Shown one piece after another: positions 24,041 to 32,294 of a DNA stretch of 39,237 bases. This DNA is from an uncultured Clostridia bacterium (GTDB lineage: Bacteria > Bacillota > Clostridia > TANB77 > CAG-465): NCBI GenBank assembly GCA_947628005.1, contig CANQYI010000008.1, positions 1 to 39,237 on the forward strand, in the 5' to 3' direction. The translations under genes were made by a program, and so were the position numbers. The notes below the pieces were generated by a model. That model saw nothing but the letters and a program-made list of their open reading frames with translations, did not search any database and had not been told where the DNA came from. Positions within the stretch are counted from its first letter, which is position 1. Every line of letters begins with the position of its first letter.

Positions 24041-24067
24041 AAGATGGCTGTTATGCCATCTTTTTTT
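24041..24067 (+). terminator. Terminator after hpf
   Basis: AAGATGGC (24041-24048) pairs with GCCATCTT (24055-24062), followed by a T run. Confidence 0.85.
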
Positions 24068-24094
24068 GACTTTTAGAGCAGTATATGATATAAT
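24066..24094 (+). promoter_or_regulatory. SigA promoter for yqeG
   Basis: TTGACT (24066-24071), a 17-base spacer and TATAAT (24089-24094), 30 bases before the ATG. The -35 box begins in the T run of the hpf terminator. Confidence 0.75.
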
Positions 24095-24124
24095 TTCTAT
24101 ATTCTTTATATTAGGAGGAAAACT

Positions 24125-24628
24125 ATGTTTAATAATTATTTTCCTGATTTCTACTATAATCGGGTAGAAGATATTGATGTTTGTTTTTTAAAAGAAAATA
24201 ATATAAAAGGTATCATATTTGATATGGATAATACTCTGATAGATATATTTAACCGCTTTTCGCCAAGATTATTGCCTTGGTTAGATTCTCTTAGGCGTAA
24301 TAATATAAAACTTATTATATTATCAAATAGTCATTTTAAAAATAAAGTAAAAAAGATAGCAAATAAATTAAATTTAAATTACCTATATGATGCTAAAAAG
24401 CCCAATATAACAGGATTTAAATTAGCAAAAGAAAGTTTAAATTTAAGGAAAAATGAAATCGCAGTAATAGGAGATCAAATTTTTACCGATATAGTTGGTG
24501 GAAAAAAATTTGGAGTAAAAACAATTTTAGTACGTCCAATATCATATCTCGAGGTACCTATAGGATTAATCAAGCGACCATTTGAATTTCCAATAATATT
24601 TGCATATAAGCATAAAAAGTCTAGATAA
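24125..24628 (+). CDS. yqeG: YqeG-family HAD phosphatase
   Basis: A 167-residue HAD superfamily IIIA enzyme. Motif I is FDMDNTLID (residues 36-44), motif II ILSNS and motif IV GDQIFTDIVGG. The absence of a large cap fits the family. RPISYLEVPIGLIKRPFE near the end is typical of YqeG, whose substrate is not established. In many Firmicutes it lies with yqeH and aroE; here it stands alone between hpf and the converging polC. Confidence 0.92.
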   Translation: MFNNYFPDFYYNRVEDIDVCFLKENNIKGIIFDMDNTLIDIFNRFSPRLLPWLDSLRRNNIKLIILSNSHFKNKVKKIANKLNLNYLYDAKKPNITGFKLAKESLNLRKNEIAVIGDQIFTDIVGGKKFGVKTILVRPISYLEVPIGLIKRPFEFPIIFAYKHKKSR

Positions 24629-24644
24629 AATATCTAGACTTTTT
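24614..24644. terminator. Bidirectional terminator between yqeG and polC
   Basis: A perfect 14-base stem (24614-24627 with 24631-24644) with a three-base loop; the stem ends in A5 and T5, so it serves both converging genes. Confidence 0.88.
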
Positions 24645-24645
24645 A

Positions 24646-27600
24646 TTATAGCATGTCAAACAAATCAATTTGTGAAGAACGAGGTAACCCATCAAGGCAT
24701 CCTGCTTTCTGTAAAGTTTCAAGTGCTACTTTTCCAATTTTTGAACGTACTGCTATATCTTCTATTGATGAAAATTTACCTTTATTTCTAGCCTCAACAA
24801 ATTTACCAGCATCAACTTCTCCAAATCCTGTGAGTGCAGATAGTGGAGGTCTTATTCCATCTTCTTCTACAATAAATTTCTTTATATCAGACTTATATAT
24901 ATCTACTGGTAAAAATTCAATTTTTCTTTCAATCATTTCAAGTACAAGTTCAAGTATTGGATACATATTTTTATCTTTTTGTGATGCCTTATTTCCCTGA
25001 GCATCGATTTCTTTCATTTTAGCAAGTACTTTTTCTTTTCCATGTAACATTGAGTCACTATCAAATTCATCTGCTCTAATTGACATATATGCAGCATAAT
25101 ATGCTTTAGGTTGATGTACTTTAAACCATGCAATTCTAAATGCATTAGTAACATATGCTGCAGCATGAGCCTTTGGAAACATATATTTTATCTTTTTACA
25201 TGAATCAATATACCATTCTGGGACATTATTTTGTCTCATAATTTCTTCGTACTCTGGGAACTTTGGATCTTTTAGTGCTTTACCTTTACGCACTGTTTCC
25301 ATTATTTTAAATGCTTTCCCTGGCTCTATTCCTTTATCAATAAGATAAATCATTATATCATCTCTTGTACAAATTGCTTCACTTAAAGTCACAGTTCCTT
25401 CTTCAATTAAAGTTTGAGCATTGCCTACCCATACGTCAGTACCATGAGAAAGTCCTGAAATTCTTATTAATTCTTCAAAAGTTTTTGGCTTTGTATCTAC
25501 GAGCATTCCTCTAACGAATTTTGTACCAAACTCTGGTATTCCATAGCTTCCGACTTCTGACTTTATTTGTTCAGGTGTAACACCTAAGGCATCAGTTGAT
25601 GAAAATATACTCATCGTCTCTTTATCATCTAGTGGGACTTTTGTAGGATCTATGCCTGTTATATCATATAACATTCTGATAACTGTTGGATCATCATGTC
25701 CTAATATATCAAGTTTTAATAAGTTTTTATCTATTGAGTGATAATCAAAGTGAGTAGTTTTTATATTAGAATATGGATCATCAGCTGGATGTTGTACAGG
25801 ACAAAATTCAAATATTTCCCTACCTTTAGGAACAACTACTATTCCACCTGGATGCTGTCCTGTTGTCCTCTTTATACCAGTACATCCAACCGTAATTCTA
25901 CTAATTTCTGCTTCTCTTTTATTTATTCCTCTTTCTTCATAGTAATTTTTTACAAATCCATAAGCTGTTTTATCTGCTACTGTTCCAATAGTTCCAGCTT
26001 TATATGTAGTACCCCTACCAAATATTACCTCTGTATATTTATGAGCTTCAGCTTGATATTCTCCAGAAAAGTTTAGATCAATATCTGGCTCTTTATCACC
26101 ATTGAAACCAAGGAATGTTTCAAACGGTATATCCATTCCATCTTTATCTAATTTATGTCCACACTTTGGACAATCTTTATCTGGAAGATCATTCCCATTT
26201 TTTACACCGTGATCAGAAAAATCAGAGTACTTACAATTTGGACATCTGTAATGTGCTTTTAAAGAATTAACTTCTGTTATACCAGTCATGTATGCTGCAA
26301 GAGATGAGCCGACAGATCCTCTAGAGCCAACTATATACCCGTGATCATTTGAATCCCAAACTAGCCTTTGAGCTATTATGTACATAACTGCATAACCATT
26401 TGAAATTATAGAATTTAGTTCTTTTTCCAATCTTTCTTCAACTATTTTTGGAAGTGGATCACCATACAATTTATGTGCTTTTTCCATTGCAATATTTCTT
26501 ATTTCTTGTTCGCATCCATCAATATGTGGTGGACATTTTTCATCAGAAATAGGGCTTATTCTATCGCAAAGACTAGCAATCTTCTTAGTGTTAGTAACTA
26601 CAATTTCATATGCTTTTTCTTTAGGCAAATAATCGAATTCTTTTAGCATTTCTTCAGTAGTTCTAAAGTATAGTGGTGCCTGCATATCTGCATCATCATA
26701 CCCTTGACCTGATTGTAATATTCTTCTATAAATTTCATCTTCTGGATTCATAAAGTGCACGTCACAAGTTGCCACAGTAAGTTTTGAAAGTTTATCTCCT
26801 AATTCTATTATTTTTTTATTTATATTTATTAAATCTTCATTAGAAAGTTTTATATTTATGTATTCATTTTCAATTGGATCTACAAACTTATTATAATTCT
26901 TATTTTTTAGTTTCACCCCTCTTGTATAGAAAGCATTATTTCCTAGAGGCTGTATTTCCAAGTAATCATAAAAAGAAGCGATTTTTAAAATTTCTTCTTC
27001 TGGTTCTTTTTTTAGTATAGCCTGATAAAGTTCACCCTGTTCACAAGCACTACCAACTATAAGTCCTTCCCTATATCTATTTAACATCGATCTAAATATT
27101 TTAGGCTTTTTCTTGAAATAGTGTAAATGTGAATAAGAAACTATCTTATATAAGTTCTTTAATCCTGTATAATTTTTAGCAAGAATTATTATATGATAGG
27201 CTTTTTCTCCTAATATATCTCCTATATTTTTTTGACTATGTGCATAGTTATTGACATCTAAATTTTTCTTTTTTAAATCTTCTGTCATGCGTATAAACAT
27301 TTTAGCAGTAGCTCTAGTATCATTTATTGCCCTATGTGCGCCTTCAAGTTCAATTCCTAAATCTTCAACAATAGTAGAAAGCTTTTTGTTAGGCAAATAA
27401 TAATATAATTCTTTTGCAATCATAAGAGTATCAATTATTAAATTATTGAATCTATCACTATAACCAAACTTTTTTACAAAATAATCTATAAATGAAACAT
27501 CAAAATCAGAATTATGTGCAACTATTATAGAATCTGAAAAAAAGTCTAATATTTTTGGTAATACTTCTTCTATAGTTGGAGCATCTTTTACCATTTCATC

Positions 27601-29115
27601 AGTAATATGAGTGAGTTCTTGTACATTTACAGGAATATTTCTTTCTGGATTTATAAAGGTTGTAAATTCATCTATTATTTTTCCATCTCTAACTTTACAT
27701 ATAGCTATTTCAGTAATTTTATCATTTTTTGTAGGATCAAATCCTGTTGTTTCTATATCAAATACGCAATAGGTATCTGAAAATTTTGCTTCGGGTTCAA
27801 TATCATCTACTAAGTATCCTTCAACTCCATATATTACTTTTATTGGAGCATTATCTAATATTTCTTGAGTTGATACTTTAGATTTTCCAGTTTTTTCTTT
27901 TGCAAGTCCTTCATAATTATCAACTATGACGTGATTTGCCTCTGGAAATGCTTGAACTACTCCGTGATCTGTTATTGCAACTGCTTCATGTCCCCACTTT
28001 ATTGCCTGCTTTATTAAATCTTTTGCAGATGTTACACCATCCATTGAACTCATTTGCGTATGCATGTGGAGTTCTACACGTTTTTCTTCAGCATTATCTT
28101 TTCTAGATTCAGGTGCTTTTGATTCTATAATGCTTGTTATCATTATTGTTAAATCATTTGAATATGTATCAAATTGAGGTTTTCCTTGAAGTTTTATATA
28201 GTTTTTATCTTTTATTCTAGGGGAAATTTGTTCAAATTTATCTTTATTTAAAAACATTTTACAACTTATTGTATCAGTTCTATCAGTAACGTTAAGAGTT
28301 ACAAGCATTTTCCCACTTTTAGTTTCTTTTATTACGGAAGAAAATATTTGACCATCTATACAAGCTAACTCTTGAGATTCATTTACATCCGAAACCTTAA
28401 TTACGTCTTCATCTGTTATATCTCTTCCTATGATAACAAAATTAGGTTGTGGTTCTTTTAAATTTCTTATTCTTTTTTCTTCTTTTGATAGTGGCGCTCT
28501 TCTTTTAAATTGTTTTTGTTCACTTTGTTCTATATTTTTGTTCATTTTATTCAAATCTTCTTGTGTAATTCCTAGTTCTTCCAACTTCACTACTTTTTTA
28601 GAATTATTTTCATCATCTTTTATTTTTTCATTTACAGCCTCTGAAGAATCTAATATTGATAATTTATAAGACTTGCCATATTCTAACTGTATACTTTTTT
28701 CAATGAACTCATCTAATTTTTTCATCAATACAAAATTTGAATATGCCTTTTTAAGAATAATATTTATTTTCAATTCTTGATTATCTATTTCAATCCTTGA
28801 ATTTTCAAACATACTCTTTGCATAATCATATTTATTGTACATTTCAGACAAAATGTATCTTACATCTTTTTCTTCTAAATCAAAAGATTGACCAATGTAT
28901 TTATGTTCTACCTTAAAACTTGATAACGCATATTTTTCTTTTGCACTTTTTTCAAAAGAGTCTATATCTTCTCTTAATATTCTATCTTCACTACTTGTTA
29001 GTAAAATACACGCATTAAGTTTTTTAGAAAACTTTACTTCATCAACATTTGCAAAGCAAAATTTATTACTATCATCTACACAATTTAAAAAAACATCTTT
29101 TACTATTTTTTGCAT
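24646..29115 (-). CDS. polC: DNA polymerase III alpha subunit, PolC type
   Basis: Main replicative polymerase of low-GC Gram-positives, 1489 residues. Order: N-terminal domain (1-200); OB domain (about 225-335); PHP domain split by the exonuclease (HMHTQMSSMDG at 350-360); DEDD 3'-5' proofreading exonuclease (FDIETTG at 452-458 through about 620); polymerase core with catalytic acids in EPDIDLNFSGEYQ; a four-cysteine zinc motif (CPNC and CPKC); then the helix-hairpin-helix region near the end (ALTGFGEVDAGKFVEARNKG). The C-terminal SQIDLFDML resembles a beta-clamp binding motif (QxDLF). It is monocistronic here rather than following proS and rseP. Confidence 0.98.
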   Translation of the reverse strand: MQKIVKDVFLNCVDDSNKFCFANVDEVKFSKKLNACILLTSSEDRILREDIDSFEKSAKEKYALSSFKVEHKYIGQSFDLEEKDVRYILSEMYNKYDYAKSMFENSRIEIDNQELKINIILKKAYSNFVLMKKLDEFIEKSIQLEYGKSYKLSILDSSEAVNEKIKDDENNSKKVVKLEELGITQEDLNKMNKNIEQSEQKQFKRRAPLSKEEKRIRNLKEPQPNFVIIGRDITDEDVIKVSDVNESQELACIDGQIFSSVIKETKSGKMLVTLNVTDRTDTISCKMFLNKDKFEQISPRIKDKNYIKLQGKPQFDTYSNDLTIMITSIIESKAPESRKDNAEEKRVELHMHTQMSSMDGVTSAKDLIKQAIKWGHEAVAITDHGVVQAFPEANHVIVDNYEGLAKEKTGKSKVSTQEILDNAPIKVIYGVEGYLVDDIEPEAKFSDTYCVFDIETTGFDPTKNDKITEIAICKVRDGKIIDEFTTFINPERNIPVNVQELTHITDEMVKDAPTIEEVLPKILDFFSDSIIVAHNSDFDVSFIDYFVKKFGYSDRFNNLIIDTLMIAKELYYYLPNKKLSTIVEDLGIELEGAHRAINDTRATAKMFIRMTEDLKKKNLDVNNYAHSQKNIGDILGEKAYHIIILAKNYTGLKNLYKIVSYSHLHYFKKKPKIFRSMLNRYREGLIVGSACEQGELYQAILKKEPEEEILKIASFYDYLEIQPLGNNAFYTRGVKLKNKNYNKFVDPIENEYINIKLSNEDLININKKIIELGDKLSKLTVATCDVHFMNPEDEIYRRILQSGQGYDDADMQAPLYFRTTEEMLKEFDYLPKEKAYEIVVTNTKKIASLCDRISPISDEKCPPHIDGCEQEIRNIAMEKAHKLYGDPLPKIVEERLEKELNSIISNGYAVMYIIAQRLVWDSNDHGYIVGSRGSVGSSLAAYMTGITEVNSLKAHYRCPNCKYSDFSDHGVKNGNDLPDKDCPKCGHKLDKDGMDIPFETFLGFNGDKEPDIDLNFSGEYQAEAHKYTEVIFGRGTTYKAGTIGTVADKTAYGFVKNYYEERGINKREAEISRITVGCTGIKRTTGQHPGGIVVVPKGREIFEFCPVQHPADDPYSNIKTTHFDYHSIDKNLLKLDILGHDDPTVIRMLYDITGIDPTKVPLDDKETMSIFSSTDALGVTPEQIKSEVGSYGIPEFGTKFVRGMLVDTKPKTFEELIRISGLSHGTDVWVGNAQTLIEEGTVTLSEAICTRDDIMIYLIDKGIEPGKAFKIMETVRKGKALKDPKFPEYEEIMRQNNVPEWYIDSCKKIKYMFPKAHAAAYVTNAFRIAWFKVHQPKAYYAAYMSIRADEFDSDSMLHGKEKVLAKMKEIDAQGNKASQKDKNMYPILELVLEMIERKIEFLPVDIYKSDIKKFIVEEDGIRPPLSALTGFGEVDAGKFVEARNKGKFSSIEDIAVRSKIGKVALETLQKAGCLDGLPRSSQIDLFDML

Positions 29116-29140
29116 TTTATAACCTCAAATTTTCCATTAC

Positions 29141-29169
29141 ATTATACTATTATTTTTGATATTTGTCTA
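29141..29169 (-). promoter_or_regulatory. SigA-type promoter for polC
   Basis: TAGACA (29164-29169) and TATAAT (29141-29146) on the minus strand with a 17-base spacer, 26 bases before the ATG. Confidence 0.7.
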
Positions 29170-29179
29170 GAAAAAATTC

Positions 29180-29208
29180 AAAATAAAGACAAGTATCTAC
29201 TTGTCTTT
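29180..29208 (-). terminator. Terminator after mreB
   Basis: AAAGACAAGT (29185-29194) pairs with ACTTGTCTTT (29199-29208) over a four-base loop. The following minus-strand tract is T-rich but interrupted. Confidence 0.7.
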
Positions 29209-29222
29209 AAATAACTATATTA

Positions 29223-30239
29223 TTAAAATTTTTTAATCTTAACTGCATTCCCTGTTTCTAGCAGTTCTATATGATTTAATGCCTTACCAGTTCCAATTGC
29301 TACACAAGATTGTGCATCTTCAGCAATCATAACTGGTATTCCTATTTTTTCTTCAATAAGCTTGTCCAGACCATCTACAAGTCCTCCACCACCAGTTATA
29401 TAAATTCCTCTTTCAGATATATCTGCTGATAATTCAGGTGGTGTTTCTTCCAATACAGAATGAACGCCTTCGACTATCTTTTCTGCACATGGCTCTAAGG
29501 CTTCATATATTTCTTCAGATGTAATTTCAACTTCTTTAGGAAGACCTGAAACTATATCTCTGCCTTTTATATTCATTCTTTCTAGTACTGGCTTCGGATA
29601 CATACAACCAATCGTAATTTTTATATCTTCTGCAGTTCTTTCACCAATAACTAAGTTACGAGTTTTTTTAATATATTTTACAATAGCTTCATCAAAACTA
29701 TCTCCAGCAATTTTTAAAGTTTTTGACCTTACAGCGCCTCCTAATGATATAACAGCAATATCTGCTGTTCCCCCACCAATATCTAGTATCATACTTCCAT
29801 ATGGTTTTCCTATATCTATTCCTGCGCCAATGGCTGCAGCTATTGGTTCTTCTATTAAATATACTTTTCTAGCCCCAGCATGTGTTGCAGCATCAATAAC
29901 TGCTTTCTTTTCGACTTCAGTTACACAAGAAGGTACACAGACCATAACTCTTGGTGCCATTATTAGTCTTCCACAAACTTTACCAATAAAATATTTTAAC
30001 ATCTTCTCAGTAATTGTATAATCTGATATTACTCCATCCCTCAAAGGTCTTAATGCTATAATATTTCCTGGTGTTCTGCCAAGCATTTTTCTTGCCTCTT
30101 GTCCAACTGCTAATACCTCTTTAGTATTTTTATCAATAGCTACAACAGAAGGTTCTCTTAACACTATACCTTTACCTTTTACATAAACAAGTATAGTAGC
30201 TGTTCCCAAATCAATTCCAATATCAAGTCCAAACATCAT
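29223..30239 (-). CDS. mreB: MreB/Mbl actin-like cell-shape protein
   Basis: 338 residues of the actin fold: phosphate-1 loop DLGTATILVYVKGKGIV, phosphate-2 ILDIGGGTADIAVISLGG, adenosine motif ITGGGGLVDGLD. It forms membrane-associated filaments that guide wall synthesis. Its place after spoIIID matches the spoIIID-mbl (mreB) pair of Bacillus and Clostridium, so it is probably the Mbl/MreB2 type rather than the mreBCD copy. Two consecutive ATG codons (30239 and 30236) are both possible after GGGAGGG. It has its own promoter. Confidence 0.96.
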   Translation of the reverse strand: MMFGLDIGIDLGTATILVYVKGKGIVLREPSVVAIDKNTKEVLAVGQEARKMLGRTPGNIIALRPLRDGVISDYTITEKMLKYFIGKVCGRLIMAPRVMVCVPSCVTEVEKKAVIDAATHAGARKVYLIEEPIAAAIGAGIDIGKPYGSMILDIGGGTADIAVISLGGAVRSKTLKIAGDSFDEAIVKYIKKTRNLVIGERTAEDIKITIGCMYPKPVLERMNIKGRDIVSGLPKEVEITSEEIYEALEPCAEKIVEGVHSVLEETPPELSADISERGIYITGGGGLVDGLDKLIEEKIGIPVMIAEDAQSCVAIGTGKALNHIELLETGNAVKIKKF

Positions 30240-30262
30240 AGGCCCTCCCTCTATTTGTTACA

Positions 30263-30291
30263 ATTATATTACATTTAGATTGCAAATGCAA
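30263..30291 (-). promoter_or_regulatory. SigA-type promoter for mreB
   Basis: TTGCAT (30286-30291) and TATAAT (30263-30268) on the minus strand with a 17-base spacer, 23 bases before the ATG. Confidence 0.7.
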
Positions 30292-30321
30292 CAAGTATGA
30301 CAAAATTAATAAAAAAAATCT

Positions 30322-30353
30322 ACAATAAAAAAGTACCAGAAATTTCTGATACC
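30322..30353 (-). terminator. Terminator after spoIIID
   Basis: A near-perfect inverted repeat at 30333-30352 (GTACCAGAAA against TTTCTGATAC, one mismatch) is followed on the minus strand by a T run. Confidence 0.7.
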
Positions 30354-30364
30354 TAATAAATAGT

Positions 30365-30628
30365 TTATACCGCCTCTTCACGAGCCCTCTTTTCAACATA
30401 TTTTCGCTTAGTAGCCAATCCTCCTCTTATATGCCTTTCTTCTTTATTGTGCATTAAAACTTTTTTAGCTTCATTTGCTAGTGATGGATTAACCTTTTCA
30501 AGTCTTTCTGCTATATCTTTATGAACAGTAGATTTACTTATATTAAATTTTTTGGCTGTTTGTCTTACTGTACTTTTAGTTTCTATAATATAACTTGCTA
30601 ATATTTTTGCTCTCTCTTCTATATCCAA
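30365..30628 (-). CDS. spoIIID: Sporulation transcriptional regulator SpoIIID
   Basis: An 87-residue mother-cell regulator. The helix-turn-helix is at about residues 20-42 (TVRQTAKKFNISKSTVHKDI). The basic C-terminal helix ERHIRGGLATKRKYVEKRAREE completes the DNA-binding surface known for this protein. The start is a TTG preceded by AAGGAGA at good spacing; an ATG just upstream is followed at once by a stop. It lies between spoIIQ and mreB, the conserved order. A GC-rich paralog is at 12220-12489. Confidence 0.95.
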   Translation of the reverse strand: MDIEERAKILASYIIETKSTVRQTAKKFNISKSTVHKDIAERLEKVNPSLANEAKKVLMHNKEERHIRGGLATKRKYVEKRAREEAV

Positions 30629-30689
30629 TTAAAACATCTCCTTTTATAATACAGTTTATTCTAAATAAACTAAAAATATTACTTCTTTT

Positions 30690-31580
30690 TTAATCCAACA
30701 CACTTTTTGGATCTATAGTAACATCATTCTTAAATACCATAAAATGCAAATGTGGATTATCTTTTATTTCACCTATTGATGTATCAGATATATTTCCAAC
30801 TCTTTGGCCCTTTTTTATTTGTTGTCCCACCTTTACTGGAACATTTAAATCCAAATTTGAATAACTTGTCTTATAATTTGCTATATGAGATATTACAACT
30901 GTCATGCCTAAAAAAGAATCATTAAATATTTTATCAACTACTCCTTTTTCAGAAGCATAAACCGCCTCTCCCATTTTTCCTTCTATATCTATTCCATCAT
31001 GGGTTTTCCACATATCTAAAGTCTTTGAATATATTAATTTATCTGTAGAATATATTTTTAAGACATTGCCCACTAGTGGGCTCTTAAAATCTAAGGTTTC
31101 AACTACTGCAGGTGTCGGATTTATTTGAGTTACATCATCCTTATCTTGGACATCTACGTTATTTGTATTATTGGATTGTTCTTCTATATCTTCTATATCT
31201 TCTTTATCAATGTTATTATTAACTGCTTGTACATCTTCATTGCTAGTAAAATCTACGTAATCTTCTTCATTTAAAGCATTATAAGATTTAGTTGTAAATA
31301 TCACACTAGTTACGGCTAGCACTACCATTACAAGTAATAAAGAGTACGTTCCCCTTGAAAAATGATTTCTATTAAATATTAAATTTTTAACATTTTCCTT
31401 TATGTTAGAAACATCTAATCCTGTATTTACCCTCCTTCTCCTCTTTTTTACAGTATTATTGTTTACGCTTTTATCTTCTTCAACTTGTTCATCTGGCTTT
31501 TCATACGGCCTCCTTCTCTTATTTTCTTTAGTTTCTTGAGTGGTATCTGATTTTAGTATATTATTTATTTTTATTTTCAT
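30690..31580 (-). CDS. spoIIQ: SpoIIQ-like LytM-domain sporulation protein
   Basis: Forespore membrane protein that pairs with SpoIIIAH to form the channel between forespore and mother cell. It has a long basic cytosolic part (1-75; RRR and KKRRRR clusters), one membrane helix (about 79-97), an acidic Asn-rich linker (about 105-155) and a LytM domain (about 165-296). Zinc ligands His194/Asp198 (THDGID) and His279 in PHLHF are kept, but the catalytic His of the Y-x-H-L motif is Asn242 (YSNL), so peptidase activity is doubtful. The frame extends upstream to a TTG, but the AAGGAGG site fits only the ATG at 31580. Identity comes from the spoIIID-mreB context plus architecture. Confidence 0.88.
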   Translation of the reverse strand: MKIKINNILKSDTTQETKENKRRRPYEKPDEQVEEDKSVNNNTVKKRRRRVNTGLDVSNIKENVKNLIFNRNHFSRGTYSLLLVMVVLAVTSVIFTTKSYNALNEEDYVDFTSNEDVQAVNNNIDKEDIEDIEEQSNNTNNVDVQDKDDVTQINPTPAVVETLDFKSPLVGNVLKIYSTDKLIYSKTLDMWKTHDGIDIEGKMGEAVYASEKGVVDKIFNDSFLGMTVVISHIANYKTSYSNLDLNVPVKVGQQIKKGQRVGNISDTSIGEIKDNPHLHFMVFKNDVTIDPKSVLD

Positions 31581-31599
31581 AAAAATTCCTCCTTTGTAC

Positions 31600-31635
31600 A
31601 AAAAATGAATATATATCTTCTAAATATATATTCAT
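31600..31635 (-). terminator. Terminator between the 144-aa gene and spoIIQ
   Basis: ATGAATATATA (31605-31615) pairs with TATATATTCAT (31625-31635), followed by Ts on the minus strand. It ends only about ten bases before the spoIIQ ribosome site. Confidence 0.7.
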
Positions 31636-31662
31636 AAAAACTAATTATTATTACCACTTCGA

Positions 31663-32097
31663 CTAATTTTGTACAAACTTCTTTAAATTATCTATATTTC
31701 TTTCTTCTAAATATAAAAGTCTATTAGCAATATTTATAACTGGTTTACTAACTTTTTTATATTCTGCTATCTTTTTGGTTATTTGTTCTATTCCCATACC
31801 ACTACCTTTTATAAGCATTTCAGCTATATGTGAATCTGATGTGTCTTCACTTAAATTTGATTTTACACTCATATAAGTCATTATTTGTGATATCACACTT
31901 ATATCTTTAGCTTTCTTTTTTCTTCTTTCAATCATACTTTTTGCAGAATTACATATCTTTACATAGTCCTCTCTTTGTTCTTTCAGGACATCCCTTATAC
32001 TGCCTATATCATTATTTTTCAAAATATGACCTATTGATTCTTTCCCCATTTGAGCATTTTGATAAATATAATTTAAAAATTCTATTTCTTCACTCAT
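31663..32097 (-). CDS. Predicted helical-bundle protein of unknown function
   Basis: 144 residues, predicted as four long helices (about 3-25, 29-60, 64-80 and 95-142), resembling small ferritin-like or DUF2383-type bundles seen near sporulation genes in Clostridia. EFLNYIYQNAQMGKESIGHIL and SHIAEMLIKGSGMGIEQITKKI are the best-defined segments. The Glu/His spacing does not clearly give a di-iron site. It is soluble, with no signal peptide. GGGTGA precedes the ATG. It lies just upstream of spoIIQ, so a sporulation role is possible but unproven. Confidence 0.65.
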   Translation of the reverse strand: MSEEIEFLNYIYQNAQMGKESIGHILKNNDIGSIRDVLKEQREDYVKICNSAKSMIERRKKKAKDISVISQIMTYMSVKSNLSEDTSDSHIAEMLIKGSGMGIEQITKKIAEYKKVSKPVINIANRLLYLEERNIDNLKKFVQN

Positions 32098-32214
32098 ATA
32101 ATCACCCTATTTATATTATTACCAATATAAATTAAAATAAAACAAAAGTAAGTGTGCAATTTACTAAACTACAACAATTTTTTAAATACGTTTCTAAATT
32201 TTAATTATATAAAT

Positions 32215-32242
32215 TTGTTTTTAATTTTGTTTATGCTATAAT
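32215..32242 (+). promoter_or_regulatory. Extended -10 promoter for the 622-aa membrane protein
   Basis: TTGTTT (32215-32220), a 16-base spacer and TGC-TATAAT (TATAAT at 32237-32242), about 50 bases before the ATG. Confidence 0.55.
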
Positions 32243-32294
32243 ATTATAAATCGAATTTAAATTTTACAATGTCTATCAATTATGAGGTGAAAAT

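Noticed and set aside
24646-29115. Plus-strand frames inside polC and other long genes
   Set aside because: They lack ribosome sites, have unnatural compositions (Phe/Ser/Ile-rich), and are antisense shadows of clearly conserved proteins.
30653-30671. Hairpin upstream of spoIIID as a terminator
   Set aside because: AGTTTATT/AATAAACT forms an 8-bp stem but no T run follows on either strand. It could be a regulatory or incidental repeat.
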